A stretch of 64,000 nucleotides of DNA. Origin: Cryptomeria japonica (lineage: Eukaryota; Streptophyta; Pinopsida; Cupressales; Cupressaceae). Position 1 is the first letter of the stretch. Every line of letters begins with the position of its first letter. A program made the translations under genes and the position numbers. Of the stretch, positions 24,001 to 39,000 are shown piece by piece. The notes below the pieces were generated by a model. The model worked only from the letters and a program-made list of their open reading frames with translations, ran no database searches and was not told the origin of the DNA. The stretch is taken from positions 557,405,136-557,469,135 of the forward strand of contig NC_081413.1 in assembly GCF_030272615.1 (NCBI RefSeq), given 5' to 3'.

Positions 24001-27000
24001 GTGCTTATAAAATGTGAAACTATATACTCTTTTAATTAAAAGTAAAAATGGTGTTTTGAAAGGGGCCTTGACTCTTTTACAACCAAACAGCAGAAAAACA
24101 GCAAAATATCAGCAAAAAGACCCCAAGGAGAGAGGTTCACAACAAGAACAACACACAATGCACAAGCTGTATTGGAACAACAGTGAATCAGCAGCCAAAT
24201 AGGAGAGACCAAAGATCACAATAAATTCAGAGCCACTGCAGCCTCCCGCTCATCCTTAAAAAATACTCAAGATGTTTATCTACATGCTGGGCTATAGGGG
24301 TCCGCAGCTCCTCCAATCCATGTCTGCCTTTCCTTGAACTAGGGTCCACCTGCTATATAAAGTTTTGAGTTTTTAAACCATCCCAAAGCATTTTGATACT
24401 AGTAGCACAGTTCAGAATGGTTGACCTGCTCATCTCCACCACACTTTTCAGGTTAATCTTAATTTCCTTTAACTCTTATCAGATAAATCTAAAACTCTAT
24501 TTATGTGTGAGTAACAATTTAATAAGATTTTTTATCTTTTCATTAGAGTTCCAATACTGTAATGCTTAATACGCATGCACATTATTTGATTTTATTGATA
24601 ATATAAAAGATAGTACAAATATCATATAAAAAAGGCCTGCATGTAGAGGACAGGCTTGCCATTCCTACAGACTACCCCTACTCCAAACCACCCTGCTAAT
24701 GCCTCCTTAATACATTTCAAAGCCCTTAAAGATTATCGAATTTACAAACCCTTGACAACACACAGAACAAACAGGGGAAACCCTACTCAAAAGACCAGCC
24801 CTAAACACAAAACTGGCCGGTAATGGATACAGTCTGTAAACACTGTAATATATTACAATTTTCCAAAATTACAATCAAAAGCACATGAAAACTTGACCAG
24901 CACACACAGAGAAACCAGCACTAAGCACTCCACTTGGACTATCTACCAATCCCTGTTGCCATCTTCGCTTCCTTCTTCTGCTTCCCTGCTCGGCCCGCAT
25001 TTTTCTCCACCACCGGTGAATTATCCTTCGGCTACATCACTTTCTCCTGCAGAAAAAACCTTAATGCATCCCACCCAATTGCCACCTGTGCTCGCCATTC
25101 ATCCTGGTTTTCTCCAATAGCCCAATGCATGAAAGGAACCAGTTCACGCACTTCTTCATCACCATCAACAACTTCCTGGATGTCAAAGCCTGCACCCAGA
25201 ATTGCCCATTCTAAGATTGAACCCAACCTGTGAGTCCAGTCCTCATGAACGCATTTGTTCATGATCCATTTTATCTCCTCCTCTCTACGGCCTAATTCTA
25301 GTCTCCAGGCAACCACTATTGTCACAATGTCAACGTTGGTTCTATATCTGTGTTCCGAGTGCAGGAAAACATCACCAAACAAGGTCTCTATGATCTCCAC
25401 AAAGGCATCGCCTTGAAATTTGAAAAGGGCTTTGAGTTGTTTTGCAGAAATCAACCCCAAAAAAGCCAACTGCTGCTGAGGAGTGGTAAGCGCGAAATTG
25501 GCCTCATGTCATTGTAGAGAGATTGCACCCGCCAACACAAATGTTCTCCACTCTGCCTTTGCCAACTTCGCCACCTTTAAAAACATCTCACACGGATGAA
25601 GTCACATTCACATTCACTAACTTCGCCATGGCAGAGAATGACCTCCCTCTCAATCCAATTGGGGTAAATCCGTAAGATTTCGATAATCCTCCAAAACCTC
25701 TACCGTATCGTCGGTATTAAATTTTGTTGCCCACTTTGAAAGGACATCCGCCACATCATTTCCTGCACGTGGGACGCGCGATACCTCAAACTCCTCAAAG
25801 GTGTGGAGTAATTGTGTAATAGAGAAAATAAATTTGTTTAAATGCCACACATAGGCTTCCCTATTTTTTATAGCATTTACAATAATTGTGGAATCCCCTT
25901 AAAGATGAATTTTTGTGAGGCCTAGCCATTTGCCCATTTTGACCGCTTGCAAAGCCACTTGGGCTTTTGCCATATTGTTTGTTCCATTAGGTAATTTTTT
26001 TGCCTCTATTGCGATGATGTTACCATGCCAATCTTGTGCAACAAAGCCTGCTCCGGACGGGCCTGGATTACCTCTAGAAACACCATCAAAGATTACCTTG
26101 TACCACCCTTCCCTTGGTTTGCTTCATTTGACTTTCTCTCTATCCTCCTTACTCGGATTAACCCAAATGAGCCCATTAACGGGTCAATATGCATGCACAC
26201 TATTATTAAACAGCATTTAATTTTATTTGTTAATGTTTAATAATATCTAATATCAGTGTACGTTCTTTTATACTATGCAATAAATTGATAAAATATAGAA
26301 TTAGATGGAAATCCCAATTTTTAATATTGTTAAAAAAATCATAATCTCATTCAATTGACATCATTGGGAATTAAATTTTGCTGGAGCTTGCAAAGCTAAC
26401 CCAGGGATAGTTGGAAGTGAAGGTGTGGTATTGACAAGGTAACTTCATGATACATTTCTCATTGCAATAACAATAAAGGTGAAGTTGAGAGGTTTTCCCA
26501 AGGATCAAATTGACTTTGAATCAGGTTATCATATATTAAAGATTGACACTGATTGATGATTATTAATTTAAACCATAGCAAAAGGATTGAAATCCAATTG
26601 GAAATTGAATGAGATTATTAAGGAAGCATGTGATCTCATGAATCACTTCAAATCCATCTCCTATAGTTATTAACTTATTGCTATAGGGAGGCCAAAAATT
26701 GACAGACTTCTTAACTATTGAATGTAGTGGCTATCCAACCTAACCACACATATTTAGCTAGGGAATGTATACTGCAAGATGGTTAGAGGACCTATTGGTA
26801 CGTTAAAAACCAGGAGCCACACTTATCTCTCACCCCTTATAATTCCATGTCATATTTCATATGGGACTTAAATTTATTTTAAAAATAATTAAAATTCAAA
26901 ATTCTTCTTTCCATAGTGACAATGATTATAGGATCCTTAACAATTCTCATTCTAAGGACATTCAAGACTCTTAGAAGATTGCATGCTTTCTTCAACTAAG

Positions 27001-30000
27001 GTCTGAGATGTGATTGTGGCTGTTAACATAATAGAGCAGTGTTGATTAGCATCAAGTTAATTGACATAACTCTAATTGGTGGGGAATATGTACACTCCCT
27101 TCTTTCTCCCACTCCATAATTTCCATTTTCTTCATGCATCTTTGACCCTTAATCATTACTTCTACTTGCTTTTTCAGAGTGGCTATGAGGTTTGTTGTCT
27201 TCATGGTTCTTGAGGGTTGTTGGGGTTGACTATCTATGGCAGTGGTGGTTGATACTAAAAGGAGGAGCCCAAAACAAGAGTTCAAGGGTTCCATTTTAGG
27301 TAGTGACCTTTGGGAGATACTTGAGATATCTTTTTGATATGTCATTGAATGCATAAAAACATTGGGTGACAAGACAATGAATCCTAGTGTTAACATCATG
27401 TAACAACAAGGGTATTAGAAAATTGTTTGGAGGTAGATTTGTGTGATGTCCCCATCTTTAACCTTATAATAAGAAGCAATAAAACACTTATGTGATCAAG
27501 GGTGGCAGCCTTGAAACACCTTCAACTAGTTAGTAGTTAGGAAATAACAATTTGTACATAGCATTTAAGAAGTTAAAGTAGGTACCTTTGCATATGATAT
27601 TAATAAAGACTGAGGCATGAAAACCTTATTGAGGAAAATCGTCTTATTTATAAGACTTCACGATTTTTCTATCAAGCATCCAAGTAAAACATAGAGGATA
27701 AGACGTAGTAGAGATAAGAGATTTGATATGCTATCCACCCATTCTCATAATCAAGGAATTAAGACATTAAGAGCATACAACATACTGAGCCACGTAGTGT
27801 CAGGTATGATGCATACTGAAGGTGTGATCAAGGGTGGCAGCCTTGAAACACCTTCAACTAGTTAGTAGTTAGGAAATAACAATTTGTACATAGCATTTAA
27901 ACACTTATGTGATCAAGGGTGGCAGCCTTGAAACACCTTCAACTAGTTAGTAGTTAGGAAATAACAATTTGTACATAGCATTTAAGAAGTTAAAGTAGGT
28001 ACCTTTGCATATGATATCAATAAAGACTGAGGCATGAAAACCTTATTGAGGAAAATCGTCTTATTTATAAGACTTCACGATTTTTCTATCAAGCATCCAA
28101 GTAAAACATAGAGGATAAGACGTAGTAGAGATAAGAGATTTGATATGCTATCCACCCATTCTCATAATCAAGGAATTAAGACATTAAGAGCATACAACAT
28201 ACTGAGCCACGTAGTGTCAGGTATGATGCATACTGAAGGTGTGATCAAGGGTGGCAGCCTTGAAACACCTTCAACTAGTTAGTAGTTAGGAAATAACAAT
28301 TTGTACATAGCATTTAAACACTTATGTGATCAAGGGTGGCAGCCTTGAAACACCTTCAACTAGTTAGTAGTTAGGAAATAACAATTTGTACATAGCATTT
28401 AAGAAGTTAAAGTAGGTACCTTTGCATATGATATCAATAAAGACTGAGTCATGAAAACCTTATTGAGGAAAATCGTTTTATTTATAAGACTCCACGATTT
28501 TCCTATCAAGCATCCAAGTAAAACATAGAGGATAAGACGTAGTAGAGATAAGAGATTTGATATGCTATCCACCCATTCTCATAATCAAGGAATTAAGACA
28601 TTAAGAGCATACAACATACTGAGCCACATAGTGTCAGGTATGATGCATACTGAAGGTGTGATCATAATATTGATGCAACATAGAAACTCACGAAGATCTG
28701 TTATGCATTGATCATATATAAATCCATATTGGCATCACCTCTATAACATCTGTCATACAGTGAAAAGACAATAAAGATAATGAGTGATATAGTCCAACCA
28801 TCATCCATTAATTGTCATCACTGTGTATCATCGAAGATAGTCAAGCATCATTAATATATTCGATAAGCAAATAACAGTTAGCAAGCATATCTGATTATGA
28901 TCAAGTGCTCAACACTTAATAGCACTGGATAAGGAGGATTCGATAATCCATATCAAAAGAGGGAGTTCAAGTATATGACTGATTGGCCAAACAAATATTG
29001 ATTAGGCATTAACAAACCCGATTGGCAACTAACCATTCCATTGGTTAGTCAGTCAAACAATGATTATATTAATCATAAAGCAACTCCAACAAGTGATTAA
29101 TTAATCCTTAAAAAATGATCAGCGATTAAGAATTGTATCAATAACAAATGATCATATAAAGGTGCAATTAGGAGAAGGGGGATATGTCCATTCAAAGATG
29201 AGACACAACCCTTCGTTCCCACAAGATATTTAATAAGGGATCAATACTCATTCCAAGGAAGCATCGGATTTTGTCTTCATTTTATATTTACATCCCGTAT
29301 TGGATCTGCTTGATTGAGCATAGCCTTTTGGCATCAAAACAGGTTGCATATATTCAAAGTGACATTCAGGAATTGCACCAACATTTGCATACTTTTTCAA
29401 ATGTTAAATCAGAAACATCAATCATTCCTTTTATCACTATAAGCAATAGGAGAAAGACTATCAGCACATTATTATTGCTATATCAGAAATGGCTTGAAGC
29501 AGTTGAGAGATAACTTGCAGCATTATATACATTGACATATCAGGAAGAGCGGAGTTAATCCCACAATTGCAGATCAGCATACAACAGAGATCAATCCTTG
29601 CATAATTCCCTCAATCCATATTGGAGATAGCAAAATTTCTCTATTGGCGATTTGAATATCGAAGTTGTTCATTTCATCCCATCATTCTTGTATTACATAT
29701 TGCACATTTAATATATTATATGTTTCAGAATTAATATATATTATTAATTGTTATCAACCTTGTAAGATTCATAAGGATTTAGAGTTTTGTCAAGAAGAAG
29801 TCTCTTGCAATTGATTTTTTATTTAATTGTTTCCTTATTTCCTAGGAAAGTACATAATGGGACATTACAAATTTGTTGATTGTGCCTTTTCTTGAAAATC
29901 CATACATGAGGTTGTAGTTAACATTTGATTGTGTAAGAGGGGATTTGCTATTCCAAAAATGTGCATTCCTTTCAAGTTTGCCTCTGAAGACTAACCACTT

Positions 30001-33000
30001 ACTTATGGGTTGTAGTTTTACTTTTGGCATTTTTTCTAAGTTCCTCTCTTTGGAAAGTCAATTGGGTGTTCCTTAATTTTGTAGAGAATCTTGGGTCCCT
30101 GTAACATGCGACAGCCTTTGCAAATTTGAAATAACTACTTTTACATCCTTTCAGCAGAAAAGGGAGGGAAAAAACTACCCCTTTTTTTTTTACATCAATA
30201 ACTGAAAGGAAACTTGTCTTAACTGAAATCTTGAATTAAACATAGATCTATGTTATGAGCGAAAATAGTAGAAATGAATGTACTTTAACATTTCAATTTA
30301 ATTATTTAAATGAAAAGAGAGTTTCAGAAAACACATTTATCCAGATGCCAATATTCTGTAAACTTTCATAACTTTATCAACTCAACAATGAGGAGGGAAA
30401 GTATCATCAAGGTGCTTTTCCACCCAACCATGGACTTACTGGTCCCCCGTGCCATATCCAACTGGATTGGCCTGACCCTTCGCAGGGAGGTAACAAAAGT
30501 CTAACTCATGCCATCTGAACTGGAGGGTAATCCTACACAGATCCCTAGTCGGTCATACAATATAGGCTACCCCTAACTAGTATGACCTCTGACTGGATTG
30601 TGTATCTGGATTAACAAACCGGTTGACGCTTACAGAAGTAACATCACCTTGACTAAGGGTTTCTATGTCATTGCAAACATGCTAATTCATGAAGTCAATT
30701 GTTCATCCTTTTGCTTGGTTGGATTGAATTCTCGAAGGTAACCAGGTCCTCACGTCCATCTCTATGCTATTGCATTCTAACTCTATGAGGACTCATTGGC
30801 TGTCATTCAGGTGTGGACCCAAGTTTCACATACTGGTCTATAAACTCGAGATGACTTATACTCTTAGAATGTAACCTTTCTTGACCAAACTGTAGATTAT
30901 TTTAGCATGAAGTTCATACTTGTGCCCTTGAACTAACAACCTGCTCTCTCATGAATACAAGGATGAAAAACCTATGATGCCCTTTTTCACACATGAATAT
31001 TACAGGAAATATCCAGACAGTTGATAGTTCTCTACAGTCTGGCATAGTTGATTGTATTGGTCGGTATTCTACCTCATTCTAAGGTTAAGGCCTTCTTTTA
31101 TTTTTAGATGTAAAATTGTTTCCTTTCTAGTTCATTGAAGCATGGTTTACACCAATATACTTACCTTAGTGCGGAAAAGATGAGATAGGCAAGAGGCTGC
31201 TATCTCCCTCATCAACATTAGTTTCTATGTTCAGTGTGTATTATAAGCATTCGTACTGCTTCTGTACCATTTCGTGATACTATATATTTTGTAGGAATGT
31301 CAACTGCATTAGGAAGTAGTGAAGCTATGTATTTTTATACATATGACTATTTGCATTAAGAAGCACTATAAGCTCCCTTGTCTATCAAATCTTTTCGCAC
31401 TAAGGTATTGTTTACTAAACGTCTAAATGCACTTGTATTTATTCTGCCCAACCGTATTAATGAGTACTGAAATACTTCTCTTCCCTATCGTTTTTACCAC
31501 TTTGAAGATAAATTGACCATCTTGACTGATTCTCTAGTATGAGCACCTCCTTGGCCCAAAGCTTTTAAATAACTGCAATCACACTTAAGTGTGAAATCAA
31601 GTTCAACCCTTCTCGGCTGCAACTTGAGGTTCTCGGCATAGGTTTAGAAACAAGTAGGTTTAACTTACAATGAGTCATAACTGAACTCACGTAGAGACTA
31701 TTGGCCACACCACTTGTATTTATTCTGCCCAACCGTATTAATGAGTACTGAAATACTTCTCTTCCCTATTGTTTTTACCACTTTGAAGATAAATTGACCA
31801 TCTTGACTGATTCTCTAGTATGAGCACCTCCTTGGCCCAAAGCTTTTAAATAACTGCAATCACACTTAAGTGTGAAATCAAGTTCAACCCTTCTTGGCTG
31901 CAACTTGAGGTTCTCGGCATAGGTTTAGAAACAAGTAGGTTTAACTTACAATGTGCCATAACTGAACTCACGTAGAGACTATTGGCCACACAATTGTTTA
32001 ACATTATTTTTGTTATCAACATTATTTCTCGTCACAGGTTTTGATTAATCTTACTCATAAATTATTGCATAAGTTAACTGAGTATACAAGTAAATCCCTA
32101 GGTTAGGAGAGGTAAATGATCTAAGAGCTGCCAGCTACCCATATGGCTAAAAATTTGGTACAGTGTTCTTGCTTGACATGTCTCTGCTGTCATTGCAATG
32201 TTAGAATATATTTTCATTTGCCATTGGAATGCCAATTGCATTATGAACTCTGCTGTTTTGCTCTTATCCATTTTCCCTCCTAAACTGGGGTTTAAATTTT
32301 CAACATATGCTAAAGAAGGTAAATCTCAAATTGAATGATCAACCTTACTACTGCTATATTTTTCAGATTTAGACAATTGTAAGACAGCTCAAATAAAGAG
32401 GGTAAATTCTTCATATTACAAGTCTTTGGGATATGCACACCCTCTGATCTGAGCGGTATCATTTTGCATAACCTATCAGTTACACTCACCTTTCTTCCAA
32501 GCTATAACTCACACCCATATATATATATATTTATAACTTAACTCTGCTGCGATATATTTCAGTTTTGGTCAATTTTGGAATTAGTTGACTATGAACCTTC
32601 TAACTGCTCATATTATTTGAGTAAGCCAAACAGCATTATATCACTTCTATAAGATTGCTCTTGCCCTTTTGTTCTTGTTTTACTTCAGAATTAATCTGAC
32701 AGTCCCTTGAAAGAATTATTTCCCAATTTGTTAAAGGCTGCTATAACAGCTATGCATCCTCTCCTTTTGGGTTTAATTCTGAAACAGAATTATAATGACA
32801 CAGGTTTCCCAAGAATTTTTAAATTTTCCTCGATGATTCATCACTATTTCTGAGCAGTGCTGCACTAGCATTTTCCTCCCAGCAATGCTCATTTGATTAT
32901 AAGTAATAATCCATTCTTTCAAACTCACAAAGAAAGGTATGTTTTTACACACACACACACACACTCTACTGTATGCTGGTATGGGGTTTCAAATTTTATC

Positions 33001-36000
33001 TTGCTTTTTAACTAATGCTTCGAGGCATTATTTTTTCAGTAAATGAGAGTTGAACAAGAGTTATGGTTACTGCAGTTCAAAGAAATCTTTTCAATTGTAG
33101 AAGGAAAGACACCCTTATTGGTATGATATGACAACTGCATTACAATTGTATAGATATCCTTCCCTTTTTAATAAAAAACAGAATAAGAGAGTGTTTTCAA
33201 TTTTAATATGCACAATGTGAGAACAGAAAGAACAACATACTGCTAAGTACTTCTGTATAACCCTTTCCTATCTTATTTTCTTTGCTCAATTGGAAAGACA
33301 AATTAACATGCTAAAATCGATAGGTTTTAGAAAATATTGCATGACCTGAATGATGAAGAAATGAGCTGAGTTTATCCTTCACAGCGCCCTTCACAATGAA
33401 CCCCCTTTGGTTCCACATTTTGAAGAGAGCCTATGATCTTAAATTTGCAGTGCAAAAATGTATTTCCAGCCACCAAAAGAAGAATGTCTATTGTTTTCCA
33501 AAATTCCGGCTATATACTTCCCCCAAAATGTATTCCACCTTCCATTTCGCCCTAATACCATGTATTTTTCCCCAAATCCGCTCTAGGGAGAGTCACGCAA
33601 AAAACGTTTTTCATGCCTTCACACCAAAATTCTCCTCCGAATCCTTGTCTTCTGGGTGAAGCAATAGTTCACGCCAATGGCCTTTCTGACATTCAAAGCT
33701 TCTCCCCTAAGAATCGCATTCTTTCATTTCCCTTCGTGAGAAAAAATACATGGTGTGAAAAGTTCATTTGCTTAATATAATTCAATGTTATGCCCGATAA
33801 TGTATATTACAATGACATTGTATTGTGCATTGATTAATGCACATAGTATTAAGAATAGGTTTGATATTTTAATCCGATTCCTTTATTTTGTGCCACTTAA
33901 TACACTTAGCGGCTTTAAGGAGGATTTAAAAACTAATTCAAATATCAAGGCCCCCCTTTATTTTTAATACTTGGCTGTATTTTAAAATAGCTATAAAAGA
34001 ATTTGGCCAAAGCTTGCACAAAAGGACCTTAGTTTACAAGAACATAATAATTAGTTATTCATATATTTACATTATCAATATGAGCCAAGTAAATTTTTAA
34101 TTTAAATATTAATAATAACAATTAATTATAAATTAATTAATATTAACAAATTAACTCGGAAATCAATCAATGACTTAGGGTCATGAAACCCTAAAACCTC
34201 TATATAGACTAGTTAGGGTTACCTAACGCGACAAACTGACGAAAATAACTAGGGCCAACATGAGACTACCTGACTCAGGGTTAGGGTTTTTAGATGGCAT
34301 AAGTTCTTCCTCTCCTTACTTCTCAACCTGATGATATTTCCCCTCCCTTCTCGGAGGACGACGAACTCCTACACACACTTGGCCAGTTCAACCAATTAGA
34401 TCAAAATCTTGTCATACTCTGACGTTTCAAAATATCATTAACAAAAGTAAAACATCATGTCATAATGCTAACTATCAAGTCATCAATCTAACAATTATGA
34501 GTCATCAATTCATTATTCTAAGCACTTTTAGCATCATTCAATTATGCATAAACATCTAGGGCATCATCATTATACAATTAAAACATGAACATCTAGGGCA
34601 CGATTAAACATCTCACAAATATAGCATAGATCAAAAAGGGCACACATAATATGGCATAATCACAACATATAAACAACTAGGGCACAAGTGGGATGTAACA
34701 ATCCCAATGGTGTGCTCCCTCCAGTAATCATGCTCTTAAAATTCTTTGGTCTCTTGTTATACCTCATGTTGCTTGGGGCATCTAGAAAGAGCAAAATGAT
34801 CAGGTTTAGAGGGAGGAATACTTGAATCCTGATAGAGTATTCTTAAACATTTTCAAAGCTATTAAGGAGAACTTTTTATCTAGAGTGTTGAGATATGATC
34901 ATGGTAGGTTTATATTAGTAGTGGTGCTCCCTTTGGGTACCCAAACCAATCACTTTGCTGAAGCTGCTATTGTCTGCAATGGATTGAAGCTTGCTCAATC
35001 TTAGGGTTTTAAAAAGGTCTGGTTGGAAGGGGATTCATTGAACATCATCCAATGCCTTAAAATTTTTCATGAACCTAGTTGGTCTATTGAGGCTTTGGTT
35101 AAGGACTCCCTTAATATTATTAATTATGTTGAGGAATGTTTTATTTCTCATATTTATCATGAAGGGAATGTGTTTGATAACATTGGGGGGACTAGGCACT
35201 CTATTGAATTTTGGGATACTCACAACCCCTTACCCATTGATGTTTCTTACATTATTAGCCATGATTTGTAGAGGAGCTATGTGTGATTCACCTTTTATTG
35301 TCATTATGAACCGAAGTCACTTCACACGCTTTCTTGGTACTGTTTGGGTCTGTTCTTTCCCTTCTCTCCGCTGTTGGGTTTGTCTTTGTTTCTTTTGTGG
35401 TGGGGTTTGTTCGATCACTTTCTTTGGTGGGGTCTTTGTGATTGCCGTTTCTCCTGTTCCTGTTTGAGGCTGCTGATTTTGACAATGGGAGCTGACAAAA
35501 GTAGAGGGAGCCTACTTGTGATGGTTTTCAGCAGAATGATTTGGTGTGGAATATTATTGAAGAAGGGGGTTTGGCTCCTTATTTGCAGAGGTTACATGGA
35601 CCCAAAGGTCTCCAAGATGTTTGTGAGGGATGGAAGAATTGCACATAAGGTAAGGAAACAACATGTATAGAGGACCACATTTCTGAAATCACAGGCTTAC
35701 CAATGAAAGGGATGAAATTTTCCACGGATGGAAAAGCTACTTGTTGATGTGTTTTTTATGACATGTTGAACATAAATAAAATACTAAGTATTTATCCTCT
35801 CTTGAACAAGGAAACTTCCAATGCTAAACTTCATGATTAGACAAGGTGACCCCAATGTTTACAATGCGAACAATTGACTTTACGATGGATAGACTCAGTG
35901 AATTGATGTGATATTGCTGGTTAACACAAAGGGACTTATGTTTTGCTGGAACTTGGAATACTTAACTAACTTGGAAAATAAAAGACAAAAGGTGAAGGGT

Positions 36001-39000
36001 TTAAAGAATCTAATCTGAAATCCTAACAATGTAAGAAATGATTGCTGACTTAGTGAAACCAAACCAAGCCATGCTTCACCATGAGGAAACAAATACACAA
36101 AGATGGTGCAATCTCCTAAGGGTACACAAATGATTTTCAAATCACTTATTCACATCAATACCATGAACAATGAGGATGAAGCAATTGAAGTTAATCTTTC
36201 AATTGAGTTCAGAATAACCATGCAGTGTAATTTGCAATCAACAAATTCCAAATGGTATGAACATATAGGTTTCACCATTAATCAACAATAAGATCTACCA
36301 TTCAGCTAATCAACTCCATGTAAACAAATATAAAATTTGAGAAGTAAAAACCATGCAACATGCTGAAACGACACAAAAAATCCACCATTTCTTCAATGAA
36401 ATCATATGTTTATTCTAACATAACCTTGGCAACAATTCCTTGTCTTCTCCTACTACTCTACTTCTACTTGCTAACTATCAACGATTCTCTATTAATCTTT
36501 ACAAAGGCAGAGCCTTATATAGAGCTCCTTGATTACAAATGAATTGCCGAGATTGATTTAAAATCATTTTGAGATGATTTAAGGCAAACCCTAATTAAGG
36601 TAGTTATAACAATCACCACCTTACATTTAATACCTTACAATTTTGGACACATGCCCCCTTTTAGAATGAACCAATGAGAGATAAGGTAAGGTATAATAAA
36701 TAATATTCAAATGTGACTCCACATGTCACTTGCTCCTCTTGGAATGAGTCAGGTTCAATGCACTTGAATGTGTTGAGATGGCATCACCGGTTTGGTTGAT
36801 GATGATCGGGCGCCACCTCAACATAGATATCTCTTGATACTCAACATTATCAAGCCTTTGACTGATTCTGATACTTCATATTCCCAAATTGCATCATCTT
36901 GATCAAGTTTGTAACATTGATTAATTCTTGTGAAACTGTCTTCTTTTATTGATCATACTTCCATTTTATTCTCATGTTTGGGAATCCTCCTTCTTGAACA
37001 TTTCTTGATCCCGAACTCCTTGGTATAGTTCTTGACTTGATGTTGCAATTGTCTTATGTTTGTGCATCTGGACATCTCCTTGTGTTGATCCTCTTGTTGT
37101 TGTATATCTCATGTGATTTCCTCCTTTTGCATTATTGAGCTCCTTCCTTTGATCTTTGGAAATCCAAGGTCGGTGTAGAATCTTCCTTGTACAGAAATGT
37201 CTTGAAACACCTCCTTGCATGACTTGATCATCTTGAATGTCTTGATGTTCGTCTCACCTCCAAATGTGTATCCTCGTGCCTTTCTCCTTGCACTAAACCT
37301 GAAAAAACAAACAGATTTTGCATCAAAACATCATGGAATAAATGAAATAAGATTGATATCTCATTCAGCATGCATCTTAAAACCTTCCAAGTCTGGAAAT
37401 AAGATATTAAATCTGGAAATACACCGCTTACATTAAATCTGTAAATACACCACTTAGTGCTGGAAAACTGCTTCTCCCTTAGGTCTGATCCAAAGATTCA
37501 CTTTGCAACCTGATTTATGGTGATGCAATTCGCTCCTATCCTGCTAGATTAACTACCTCAAAACCTGGTATACATCGTCTTAAATGTCTGCTAAACAATT
37601 TGCTTCCAAGTCTGATCCTCAATCAGCCTTGGATCTGCCTTTAATTTGCACTTCTCTGCCTGCTGCAATTCGCACTAGGTCTACTTTTACAATTCGCTCC
37701 AGGTCTGCTCTTCAAATTCGCCTTGAATGTGTTTGCATTGGTGTCTTGAATGAGGTCTTGACCTTACCTTTATAGCGTTCACCACGTTTGAATTAGCAAC
37801 CTTCCTACTAGGCCGACCTAGGCATGATTTGATTTAAATTATTTCAAGAAGTTGGCTAGGCTAAGATGATTCGTTATGAATTCAAGATTTAAATTTCCCT
37901 CTATGCTAAGACGACCTCAAAGCCTCAAGTTGGTCTTCTTTATCATGTATTCTTTTTGCCTTGGTTGATTGGTATAAATGAAAGGTTGAGCACTCCAATT
38001 CACAATACACTTTACCTTGAATTTGATTATTAATTCTGCTCTGCTTATTTATGCGATTTTCTGCCCTAGTGAATTCTGCTTTAGACATGCATTTGCAAAT
38101 TTAACCCTCAGGCAGATTTTTCATGGGATTGAGGACAAATAAATGCGGATTCAATGGGGGGGGTAGAGGGACTGCTAAAGGTGGGTTTAAGGTATGTTCA
38201 AGGACTAGCCTAGGTGGGTTTTCAAGTGGTATAGGGACAAGCATAAGTGGATTTTCAAGGTATGTAAGGATTAGGGACAAAACATGCGTTAATCCATGGT
38301 GCTCAAGAACTAACAAGGGCGCAATTTGGATATGTTCAAGGACAAGTGTTGATGCTGGGTAGGATTTTGAGGTGAAGAGGAACAAGCTAGAGCGTTCTTG
38401 AGAAGTTGTGAAGGATCATTGAGCACTAGAGAGGGATAGTTCTGGACTATAGCTCCCATTGGACCTATAGTTCTGGATTGAAGGGTGCCTTCATGATGAT
38501 TTCAATATAATTGCTTGAGCGCACCTCCAACGAGACTAAGGATTTATTTCAACTAAAGCAAACTTGCAAGAGGAAATCCAAGACACCTAGGCCCTAGAGA
38601 TGATGAGTGAAGGATACCTAGGTGCTATAGACAAGTAGCCCTGAATTATGGAGCACTAAACACACCTTGATAGGGAATTCCAAGCAATGACTAAGGTTGT
38701 TGATGAAGTTGCAAGTGCTAAAATGAGGAGTGCAAGGAAAGTTGAATGCTAAAATCAAGTATGCAAGGAATGTGGAGTGTGAATCATGGGTATGCAATGG
38801 ACTAAATGGCATTGTGAAGAAATTTCAAGTAAAATCCGTGGATTTTCTAAGGAAAAACAACTTTGATTGCTAATCCTCGTTGAGACCTTGCCCTCGAATT
38901 CTAATTTTGAAATTCCACACTTCACATAAGGTATTGACTTGAATTTTGCACTTTTGTCCAAGGATTTTTACAAATATTTTCCTATTTTACCCTCTTGTCA

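Larger units (their letters stand above)
24587..26190 (-). mobile_element. 5'-truncated LINE, antisense
   Basis: Flanked by a 14-bp duplication, gcatgcacattatt at 24573-24586 and gcatgcacactatt at 26191-26204 (one mismatch). That length and imprecision fit target-primed LINE insertion. On the minus strand the element starts just before an RNase H domain, continues into a second reading frame (25586-25032) and ends with an AT-rich tail rather than a long poly(A). The upstream RT and endonuclease are missing, as expected for 5' truncation. Confidence 0.82.

Noticed and set aside
24893-25233. Plus-strand Ser/Pro-rich frames
   Set aside because: Antisense shadow of the LINE downstream ORF on the minus strand.
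35069-35467. 132-codon plus-strand frame with hydrophobic Cys/Phe-rich tail
   Set aside because: It overlaps the LINE RNase H in another frame and then reads through G/T-rich sequence. The RNase H frame carries the family motifs; this one does not.
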